Made by a program: the position numbers and the translations under genes | NCBI GenBank assembly: GCA_902766305.1 | Contig: CACXDE010000188.1 | Location: 1-7,458, forward strand | Direction: 5' to 3' | From: an uncultured Ruminococcus sp. | Lineage (GTDB): Bacteria; Bacillota; Clostridia; Oscillospirales; Acutalibacteraceae | Length of the DNA: 7,458 nt | Shown here: piece after piece, positions 1-4,825 of the stretch | How positions within the stretch are numbered: the stretch's first letter is position 1 | How the letters are laid out: each line of letters begins with the position of its first letter | The notes under the pieces: generated by a model | The model's input: the letters and a program-made list of their open reading frames with translations, nothing else | What the model was told of the DNA's origin: nothing | Database searches by the model: none

Positions 1-598
1 AAATGTCAATAAACATTCTGTACATTTTATCAAAATATTTAAAAATATCTTGTTTACAGTCACAAATCGGCGGTACCGACATCAATCCGCGGACTTTCAG
101 ACCTTCTAAACTGGAAATTTTTTCCAAAAACTCTTCTACTACTTCTTCCATAATACCCGACTTATTCTCTTCTCTGCCGATATTGACTTCAACAAGTATA
201 TCCGTAACAATGCTGTTTTTAACAGACTGCCTTGATATTTCCTCTGCAAGACCCATACTGTCAACTGACTGTATCATAGAAACCTTATCGATTATCTGTC
301 TTACTTTATTTTTCTGCAAATGACCTATAAACTGAAGATCAGCATTTTCAAGATCATACTCATCATACTTTGAGAGCAGCTCCTGTACCCTGTTCTCTCC
401 TATTTTTTTCAGACCAAGAGAAATTGCATAATTGATATATTCAGGTTCAACAGTTTTTGTTGCAGCAAGAAATGTAATATCCTCACTTCTCCTGCCGCTC
501 TTTTCAGCGGCTGCGGCAATTCTTTCAGTTATCAGCTCATAATTTGCCTTGATATTATCCAGTCTGGTTGCTTGTTCTCTCGACAATTTTTCCATCAT
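1..598 (-). CDS. yggS: YggS/PLPBP-family pyridoxal phosphate homeostasis protein, 3' end cut by window edge
   Basis: This family binds PLP on a single alanine-racemase-like barrel. It has no established enzymatic activity and helps keep vitamin B6 and amino-acid/keto-acid pools balanced in the cytoplasm. Only the first 199 residues are in the window. Family members run to about 225-235 residues, so roughly 30-40 residues, including the usual C-terminal SMGMS and IGTAIFG region, lie off the edge. Visible motifs are FLAATKTV at 43-50 with the PLP-binding lysine at 48, GENRVQE at 67-73, FIGHLQKNK at 90-98, VNIGREENKSG at 138-148 and RGLMSVPP at 170-177. I chose the first of two tandem ATGs (598 rather than 595) because AGAAGGAG sits 9 bases upstream of it. 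The gene starts 44 bases inside the hlyD-like gene in another frame, so it is probably translationally coupled to it. In Firmicutes yggS (ylmE) usually precedes sepF (ylmF), but that region is not visible here. The family call is firm. Confidence 0.95.
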   Translation of the reverse strand, partial: MMEKLSREQATRLDNIKANYELITERIAAAAEKSGRRSEDITFLAATKTVEPEYINYAISLGLKKIGENRVQELLSKYDEYDLENADLQFIGHLQKNKVRQIIDKVSMIQSVDSMGLAEEISRQSVKNSIVTDILVEVNIGREENKSGIMEEVVEEFLEKISSLEGLKVRGLMSVPPICDCKQDIFKYFDKMYRMFIDI

Positions 599-1883
599 AC
601 AAATTTGCTCCTTCTACAACAACATCATCATACGCTTTCAATAGACCGATATCATGTGTAACAAGATCCTCTGGCTGTGGATTCTGCTTGCATATAATAT
701 AACCGTCACCGGAATAAAGCGGCACAATCTGCTTGAACTGTAATTCATTTCCGATCATGATATAAACGCCTTCAACAGTCTTAGTCTCAGTTGTTGTTAC
801 TCCGTTCTGATCGGTAACTTCCTCTGTCACGCTTTGCTCATGCACAGCATTTCTCGGCACATATATACCCTCATATGTATTCTTAACAATAGCTATATCT
901 TCCTTGCGCAGATTTATCATATCCTTATTCATATAGCTGCCCTTAAGTATCACAACAGCCCTTGAGGACTTTGTTTTCTGCTTTACTTCCTCAAGCTCAA
1001 CTGATATATTATGGTTATTTGTCATAGGAATATCGACGCTCAGTCTATAGGCATTTTTTATTTGTATTGCCTCGTCCGCGCTTACCTCGCAGGCAATATA
1101 CCAGTAAACGCCTACTATCGTTTTGCCAACAACATTATCACCAATATCCTTTTTCACAAGCTTTGAGTCATCAAGACTTCCGACTTCAAGGCTGTCAATA
1201 TCGGCAGTAGAATAATAGTTCTCATATCCGTCAATAACACTTGAAAAGTATCCTGTCTTTGTTGACAGAACAGATTTTTCCTTTCCATAGGAAGGATATT
1301 TCTTTTTCAGCTCCTCCGCCTTTTCTTTCAGCTGTTCTACCTTATCTGAGAAGCCTTCGGTTTTCTGTGTCACTAACTGACGCTGATTTATACTGTACAG
1401 CGCAGTATTTATACATTTATCCGCTTCTGTGAAATTTTTCTTGGACGCATTTATCTTTGCTCCCGAAAGATTTGTGCTTATACTTTTATCTATAACATCA
1501 GGTGCCTGCATGACTGTTTTATCAGTTTCTTCAAGCTGCTCCAGATTTGCCGCCTGCTGTTCAAGCCTGTCTATAGTCCTCTTGTCACTCGCTGCCTCTG
1601 AATCCTTGAATACCTTTGCCACAGGTTCTCCTACAGATATCTTATCCCCGTCCTCTACCGTATATGATATTACTCCGCTGCCGTCATATCTGATAAGACT
1701 CTCATCACGTATAAAATATCCTGTAGCCGGAATAGAATCAGAAACAGTCATAAGCGCCGCCGATTCTGTTTTTATCTGAGTAAAATTTGCCTTTACGGCG
1801 ACAGAGATCACATACGCAATTATCAGCATCGTAACTATGGCAAGGGCTATTTTTTTTACCATTGTCACACTGTCTTTTTCCAT
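555..1883 (-). CDS. HlyD-like membrane-anchored adaptor protein (periplasmic adaptor-type, Gram-positive form)
   Basis: This is a 442-residue single-pass membrane protein with the layout of HlyD/membrane-fusion proteins. A short cytoplasmic N-terminus is followed by one hydrophobic segment at about 10-30. A biotinyl/lipoyl-like half-domain follows at about 68-92 (GSGVISYTVEDGDKISVGEP). Charged, probably coiled-coil stretches lie near 100-122 and 150-198. Beta-rich regions follow at about 240-345, including GIYVPRNAVHE near 339-349. The C-terminal motif DDVVVEGANLYDGKIV is at 419-434. Most of the chain should lie outside the membrane. The ATG at 1883 has AAAGGG 5 bases upstream; a second in-frame ATG at residue 8 is less well placed. 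It starts 27 bases after miaA and overlaps yggS by 44 bases. Classical HlyD proteins bridge an ABC or RND exporter to an outer membrane pore, but no exporter or pore gene is visible here. From memory, this protein type recurs next to yggS-sepF in Clostridia, which hints at a cell-envelope or division role; that is inference. The exact function is unknown. Confidence 0.85.
   Translation of the reverse strand: MEKDSVTMVKKIALAIVTMLIIAYVISVAVKANFTQIKTESAALMTVSDSIPATGYFIRDESLIRYDGSGVISYTVEDGDKISVGEPVAKVFKDSEAASDKRTIDRLEQQAANLEQLEETDKTVMQAPDVIDKSISTNLSGAKINASKKNFTEADKCINTALYSINQRQLVTQKTEGFSDKVEQLKEKAEELKKKYPSYGKEKSVLSTKTGYFSSVIDGYENYYSTADIDSLEVGSLDDSKLVKKDIGDNVVGKTIVGVYWYIACEVSADEAIQIKNAYRLSVDIPMTNNHNISVELEEVKQKTKSSRAVVILKGSYMNKDMINLRKEDIAIVKNTYEGIYVPRNAVHEQSVTEEVTDQNGVTTTETKTVEGVYIMIGNELQFKQIVPLYSGDGYIICKQNPQPEDLVTHDIGLLKAYDDVVVEGANLYDGKIVERTSNQTG
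608..615 (-). promoter_or_regulatory. Shine-Dalgarno of yggS, inside the hlyD-like gene
   Basis: AGAAGGAG reads on the minus strand 9 bases before the ATG at 598. It lies within the coding sequence of the upstream gene, about 50 bases before that gene's stop. It fixes the start at the first of the two adjacent ATG codons and implies that yggS translation begins while ribosomes are finishing the upstream gene. Confidence 0.75.
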
Positions 1884-1910
1884 CTTATCCCTTTATCCCT
1901 TCTTAATTAA

Positions 1911-2840
1911 TCACAAATTTTCATCTATGATCCTTATCGCTTCATCCACAACATTCCTTGTTTTGTCAGCCTCTATCCAATTTATAAACTTATCACGTCT
2001 GAACCACGTAAGCTGTCTTTTAGCATAATGTCTTGTTTCAAGCTTCAATCTGTCCACAGCTTCCTCCAGACTTTCCTCACCCTCAAGATATGCTTTCAGC
2101 TCCTTATATCCTATAGCGGCACAGGCTGTACTGCCTATGTCAGAGTTATAGAAGCGTCTTGCTTCATCCACAAGTCCGCTTTCGATCATCTTATCAACAC
2201 GTCTGTCTATACGGTCGTAAAGCTTCTGCCTGTCAGAGAACGTCAGCCCGATTACAGTGAATGTAAAAGGAGAAGGCACAGCCTTAGACCTCTTCACTGC
2301 CTCTGTCATTGTAATTCCTGTCAGCCTGTATACCTCTATTGCTCTTATTATTCTTTTAGATTGAGATGGATGAAGCCTGTCTGCTGTCTTTGGATCAAAC
2401 TCTCTAAGTTCATCAAGCAGCCTTTCGCCGCCCTCGTTTATATATCTTGTATTAAGCTCTCTCCTGAGATCAGGATCGCTTTTTTCTTCTGTAAACTGTA
2501 TATTCTCAATAAAAGACCTGACATACAAGCCTGTTCCTCCGCAAAGAACAGGCATTTTTCCGCGGCTGATTATATCCTTTGCCGTTTCATCTGCAAGCTT
2601 CACATAATCGGAAACTGAAAAGCTCTCCTTCGGATCAAGAAAATCCATAAGATGATGCCTTACACCCTTCATTTCCGCCGCATCAGGCTTTGCTGTTGCG
2701 ATAGACATACCCTTGTATATCTGCATAGAATCGGCGGAAATGACCTCACCGTTATATTTCAGTGCAAGCTCCACTGCAAGAGCAGTCTTTCCCGAAGCGG
2801 TAGGTCCGACGACTGCAATTATCCTTTTTTTATCATTCAT
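1911..2840 (-). CDS. miaA: tRNA dimethylallyltransferase MiaA
   Basis: MiaA transfers a dimethylallyl group from DMAPP to N6 of adenosine 37 in tRNAs that read UNN codons, the first step to ms2i6A, in the cytoplasm. With the ATG at 2840 the protein has 309 residues, the usual family length. Motifs are the P-loop GPTASGKT at 12-19, DSMQIYKGM at 37-45, GGTGLY at 101-106 with the conserved threonine at 103, PSQSKRIIRAIEVY at 158-171, AIGYKEL at 242-248, and TRHYAKRQLTWFRR at 269-282 near the C-terminus. A longer reading from GTG at 2849 adds three residues but has no ribosome binding site, whereas ATG 2840 has GGTGAG four bases upstream. The first 8 bases overlap the end of the nucleoside phosphorylase gene (ATGAATGA), typical of translational coupling. 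It is not beside mutS, mutL or hfq, which are common miaA neighbours elsewhere. All key motifs look intact and I see no sign of decay. Confidence 0.97.
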   Translation of the reverse strand: MNDKKRIIAVVGPTASGKTALAVELALKYNGEVISADSMQIYKGMSIATAKPDAAEMKGVRHHLMDFLDPKESFSVSDYVKLADETAKDIISRGKMPVLCGGTGLYVRSFIENIQFTEEKSDPDLRRELNTRYINEGGERLLDELREFDPKTADRLHPSQSKRIIRAIEVYRLTGITMTEAVKRSKAVPSPFTFTVIGLTFSDRQKLYDRIDRRVDKMIESGLVDEARRFYNSDIGSTACAAIGYKELKAYLEGEESLEEAVDRLKLETRHYAKRQLTWFRRDKFINWIEADKTRNVVDEAIRIIDENL

Positions 2841-3600
2841 TGATCTCACCCGAAGACCATAGTATTCTGAAAGCAGACAATGCTGTTTTAATTGTCAGCT
2901 CCATATCAAAGCTTTCGCTGTCGATAATACCTGCCGCACGTCTCTCCTGATTCCATAGCGCATGAAGTATGCACCCTGCCTTTATTTTTCTTGTATGGGC
3001 AACGGTGAACAAAGCTGCCGTCTCCATTTCCGATGCAAGAACGCCAAGACGTTTCCAGCACTCCCACTTATACATCAGCATATCAGCCACAGGCATTGTC
3101 TCCGGACAGTGCTGCCCGTAGAATGAATCCTTGCTCTGAATTATACCGGTATGGAAGCTGCTGCCGCTTTTTTTGGCTGCCGACACTAAAGCGCTGACAA
3201 TATCAAAATCCGCAGCTGCCGGAAATTCAACAGGCGCATATTCCTTTGAAGTCCCCTCCATACGTACAGCCGCTGTAGGGATTATCATATCACCCGGTAT
3301 TATATCCTTTTGCATAGCTCCGCAGGTACCAATTCTTATAAATGCCTTTACGCCTATCATATTCAGCTCTTCCAGCGCAATAGCAGCAGACGGACCGCCT
3401 ATCCCGGTAGATGTCACTATAACCCTTCTGCCGTCAAGCATTCCGGCAACACTCCTGTATTCACGGTTCTGCGCTATAAACTGCGGCTCATCAAGAAATG
3501 ACGCTATCTTGTCCACACGTCCCGGATCTCCTGGAAGAACTGCATATTCTATATTCATACTTTTCGGTATATTCAAATGGAAAAGAACATCTCTATCCAT
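2833..3600 (-). CDS. udp: Nucleoside phosphorylase of the uridine phosphorylase (Udp) type
   Basis: The 255-residue protein belongs to the NP-I nucleoside phosphorylase family and aligns by eye along its length with uridine phosphorylase (uridine + phosphate to uracil + ribose 1-phosphate), a cytoplasmic pyrimidine-salvage enzyme. Motifs are PGDPGR at 23-28, STGIGGPS at 64-71, RIGTCGA at 89-95 (phosphate-binding Arg/Thr), EGTSKEYAPVEFP at 115-127, DSFYGQH at 158-164, SEMETAALF at 190-198 (ribose-binding Glu-Met-Glu) and NQERRAAGI at 217-225. The base-recognition loop reads GQHCPE. E. coli Udp has GQER there, whose Gln and Arg contact uracil. The Gln is kept but the Arg is not in that position, so substrate preference is less sure than family. 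I associate the GQH form with Firmicute/streptococcal-type enzymes. GGCGGTGA lies 6 bases before the ATG. The gene starts 33 bases after corA and overlaps miaA by 8 bases, so it fits the operon. A purine or broad-specificity phosphorylase is the main alternative. Confidence 0.88.
   Translation of the reverse strand: MDRDVLFHLNIPKSMNIEYAVLPGDPGRVDKIASFLDEPQFIAQNREYRSVAGMLDGRRVIVTSTGIGGPSAAIALEELNMIGVKAFIRIGTCGAMQKDIIPGDMIIPTAAVRMEGTSKEYAPVEFPAAADFDIVSALVSAAKKSGSSFHTGIIQSKDSFYGQHCPETMPVADMLMYKWECWKRLGVLASEMETAALFTVAHTRKIKAGCILHALWNQERRAAGIIDSESFDMELTIKTALSAFRILWSSGEINE
2845..2851 (-). promoter_or_regulatory. Shine-Dalgarno deciding the miaA start
   Basis: GGGTGAG followed by ATCA and ATG reads on the minus strand at the very end of the preceding gene. 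It supports ATG 2840 as the miaA start. The alternative GTG at 2849 is itself part of this ribosome binding site and has nothing comparable upstream. Confidence 0.65.
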
Positions 3601-3633
3601 AAATTATCACCGCCATAATCACAATTATAAAGA

Positions 3634-4563
3634 TCAGAACATATCCTTTCTCTTCAGGAAAATATATACAAGGAACATCAGCACTGCCGACAAAGCGAGC
3701 GGAAACCACCACAGCCCGTCAAACGGCAGTCCGCCGATAATATTCATTCCGTATATACCGGAAATAACCGTAGGAACAGAAACAAGCAGCGTCAAAGACG
3801 CCTGTATTTTCATTACAATATTCAGGTTATTTGAGATTATAGATGCAAACACATCCATAGTACCGTTGAGAATATTCAGATATGTTGCCGTCATATCTAC
3901 AGCCTGCTTTATCTCGATAAGAACGTCCTCAAGAAGATCCTGATCTTCCTCGTACAGCTTTATATATCTTCCACGCATTATTTTTTCAAGCGTTATTTCA
4001 TCTGATTTAAGCGAAGAGGAAAAATACACCAATGATTTTTCCACATCAAGCAGCTGATTAAGCTCTTTATTTTTTGCGCTCTTACGCAGGCTGCGTTCAA
4101 TACGATTGCTTATCTTATCTATCTGCTTAAGATACTGCAGGTATTTAGTAGCCATTCTCAGCATAATATGCAGTACAAAATGCGTCTTGAAGTCTGTCCT
4201 TACATTTTTTACTACCCCTTCCGAAAACTCAGTCAGAATAGTACTTTCTTTCAGAGAAACTGTTATTACATTCTTATTTGTTATCATTATACCGATAGGC
4301 ATTGTTGAATACGTAATACTGCCGGAAACCTTTTCCACAACAGGAACGTCAATGATAATAAGCGTTGTGTCATCCTCATTATCAATATGCGCAGATTCCT
4401 CTTCGTCCAATGCGCTTCTCAGAAGCTCCGGAGGTATATCAAAAAAATCCAGCATATAGTCAGTTTCATCTTCATCAGGCGCAATACAGTTTACCCAGCA
4501 CCCTTCTTCATATTTTTTTATTTCTTCAATTCTGCCGTTTACGGTTTTGTAGTAATTTATCAC
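3634..4563 (-). CDS. corA: CorA-family Mg2+/Co2+ transport protein
   Basis: CorA proteins are homopentameric channels that let Mg2+ (also Co2+ and Ni2+) into the cell, gated by Mg2+ bound to the cytoplasmic domain. The 309-residue length is normal. A large soluble N-terminal domain (about 1-250) has the acidic stretch LDEEESAHIDNEDD at 52-65 and long charged helices at about 140-235. Two membrane segments follow at about 252-271 and 284-303, with the signature YGMN at 271-274 at the end of the first, and a short basic C-terminus (KRKDMF). The loop after GMN reads IIGGLPFDG and lacks the MPEL of the E. coli/Thermotoga form, as in many Firmicute CorA-like proteins. The start is GTG: an in-frame TGA lies three codons upstream, so no earlier start exists in this frame. 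AGGAAAGGA is about 9 bases before it. First gene after the promoter at 4720-4748 and a leader with a short ORF. An efflux role has been proposed for some relatives, so transport direction is not fixed by sequence. Confidence 0.93.
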   Translation of the reverse strand: MINYYKTVNGRIEEIKKYEEGCWVNCIAPDEDETDYMLDFFDIPPELLRSALDEEESAHIDNEDDTTLIIIDVPVVEKVSGSITYSTMPIGIMITNKNVITVSLKESTILTEFSEGVVKNVRTDFKTHFVLHIMLRMATKYLQYLKQIDKISNRIERSLRKSAKNKELNQLLDVEKSLVYFSSSLKSDEITLEKIMRGRYIKLYEEDQDLLEDVLIEIKQAVDMTATYLNILNGTMDVFASIISNNLNIVMKIQASLTLLVSVPTVISGIYGMNIIGGLPFDGLWWFPLALSAVLMFLVYIFLKRKDMF

Positions 4564-4573
4564 ACAGCATCAT

Positions 4574-4587
4574 CCTTTCCTGAAAGG
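4574..4587 (-). promoter_or_regulatory. Small hairpin covering the corA ribosome binding site
   Basis: On the minus strand CCTTTCAGGAAAGG is a perfect inverted repeat: a five-pair stem CCTTT/AAAGG with loop CAGG. The corA Shine-Dalgarno AGGAAAGGA occupies the loop and the 3' arm, so the hairpin would hide it. The leader ORF stops 12 bases upstream, close enough for a terminating ribosome to affect the hairpin. Pairing is read from sequence; the regulatory effect is inference. Confidence 0.45.
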
Positions 4588-4598
4588 GACGGACAATA

Positions 4599-4676
4599 CT
4601 ACAGCATTACAGCGGTAATGTCTGCCAATCCCTTCATAAATTTATCACATCGTTTACCATAAGGGTCGCTGCTCAT
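4599..4676 (-). CDS. Putative 25-codon leader peptide ORF upstream of corA
   Basis: An ATG at 4676 opens a 25-codon frame ending in TAG at 4599-4601. The peptide begins MSSDPYGKRC and ends ITAVML; I recognise no family. The start has GGAGGTGG ending 6 bases before the ATG, the strongest ribosome binding site in the intergenic region and better than that of corA. The frame starts about 37 bases after the predicted transcription start, and its stop is 35 bases before the corA GTG. An overlapping ATG at 4680 would give only eight codons. Leader peptides are known for Mg2+ transport genes (corL before corA and mgtL before mgtA in Salmonella), but this peptide has no visible resemblance beyond an early Asp-Pro, so a similar role is inference. 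It could also be a small protein in its own right, or a chance frame behind a strong Shine-Dalgarno. Confidence 0.5.
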   Translation of the reverse strand: MSSDPYGKRCDKFMKGLADITAVML

Positions 4677-4687
4677 ACATTACCACC
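4605..4687 (-). promoter_or_regulatory. Mutually exclusive pairing segments in the corA leader
   Basis: Three minus-strand segments can pair in two ways. Segment 1 (4687-4677, GGTGGTAATGT) spans part of the leader ORF's Shine-Dalgarno up to the base before its ATG. Segment 2 (4621-4611, ACATTACCGCT) lies near the end of that ORF. Segment 3 (4610-4605, GTAATG) follows immediately. Segments 1 and 2 form eleven consecutive pairs, nine Watson-Crick and two G-U. Segments 2 and 3 form a six-pair hairpin CATTAC/GTAATG with loop CGCT. A five-pair helix (4665-4661 with 4634-4630, CCCTT/AAGGG) nests inside the 1:2 form. No T-run follows either hairpin, so any control would be translational or Rho-linked rather than an intrinsic attenuator. 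Confidence 0.4.
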
Positions 4688-4690
4688 TCC
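4683..4690 (-). promoter_or_regulatory. Strong Shine-Dalgarno of the leader ORF
   Basis: GGAGGTGG on the minus strand is followed by TAATGT and the ATG at 4676. It is close to an ideal anti-16S match. It lies more than 110 bases before the corA start, so it cannot serve corA directly, and this is the main reason for treating the 25-codon frame as translated. Confidence 0.7.
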
Positions 4691-4700
4691 GTAAAAACCT

Positions 4701-4715
4701 GATATGTAACATATC
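4701..4715. promoter_or_regulatory. Perfect 15-bp dyad at the predicted transcription start
   Basis: GATATG-TAA-CATATC is a perfect inverted repeat with a 3-base centre, spanning about -2 to +13 relative to the start inferred from the -10 box. The position suits a repressor operator. If transcribed, it could instead form a short, weak A/T-rich 5' hairpin. No regulator gene is nearby to identify the binder. Confidence 0.45.
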
Positions 4716-4719
4716 CTTA

Positions 4720-4748
4720 ATTATATACAATTTTTTACCGATAATCAA
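4720..4748 (-). promoter_or_regulatory. Sigma-A-type promoter of the corA-udp-miaA-hlyD-yggS operon
   Basis: On the minus strand the -35 is TTGATT (4748-4743), followed by exactly 17 bases and a perfect TATAAT -10 (4725-4720). Transcription should begin near 4713, giving a leader of about 150 nt before corA. It lies just downstream of the terminator of the preceding gene, so it is well placed to start the five-gene operon. Confidence 0.8.
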
Positions 4749-4782
4749 GACCAATAGAGAATGTGATAAATTTTTTCACTCG

Positions 4783-4819
4783 AAAAAAACAGGCTTCCCG
4801 TCAATTGGCGGAAAACCCG
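4783..4819 (-). terminator. Rho-independent terminator of the yfhO gene
   Basis: Seven bases past the yfhO stop codon the minus strand folds into a 13-position stem (4819-4807 with 4802-4790: CGGGTTTTCCGCC against GACGGGAAGCCTG) with one C-A mismatch and a few G-U pairs, loop AATT, followed at once by seven T residues (4789-4783). It should end transcription of the YfhO gene and insulate the corA operon. Confidence 0.92.
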
Positions 4820-4825
4820 GTTTTA

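Larger units (their letters stand above)
4638..4773. repeat. Repeated ATGTGATAAATTT element flanking the promoter and leader
   Basis: ATGTGATAAATTT occurs on the plus strand at 4761-4773, about 13 bases upstream of the -35 box, and as a perfect inverted copy at 4638-4650 inside the leader ORF. An 11-base version (TGTGATAAATT) recurs on the minus strand at 4564-4554, across the corA start codon. The upstream copy continues into an imperfect dyad, TGTGA-N9-TCACT (4762-4780). The spacing could suit paired regulator sites, or the copies may be A/T-rich coincidence. Confidence 0.4.

Noticed and set aside
3..323. 106-codon plus-strand open frame at the window start
   Set aside because: It is the antisense shadow of yggS, whose minus-strand reading shows the PLP lysine and all family motifs.
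1884..1910. Promoter or terminator between miaA and the hlyD-like gene
   Set aside because: The 27-base gap holds only the ribosome binding site region; no hairpin with a T-run or -35/-10 pair fits.
2028..2618. 196-codon plus-strand open frame
   Set aside because: It is antisense to miaA, whose motifs and length are intact. The translation is Cys/Ser/His-rich and unlike a real protein.
2833..2849. GTG start for miaA at 2849
   Set aside because: No ribosome binding site precedes it. ATG 2840 has GGTGAG upstream and gives the standard MiaA N-terminus.
3173..3943. 256-codon plus-strand open frame
   Set aside because: It runs antisense across the udp gene and into corA. Its translation lacks any family motif, while the minus-strand frames there have clear conserved motifs.
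4678..4701. Eight-codon ORF starting at ATG 4680 (MYEQRPLW)
   Set aside because: Its ATG is only 4 bases after GGAGGT, too close for good initiation. The ATG at 4676 is better spaced and opens a longer frame.
4564..4713. M-box (Mg2+) riboswitch in the corA leader
   Set aside because: The leader is slightly short for an M-box and I could not find its conserved core sequences or an associated intrinsic terminator. A covariance-model search would settle this.
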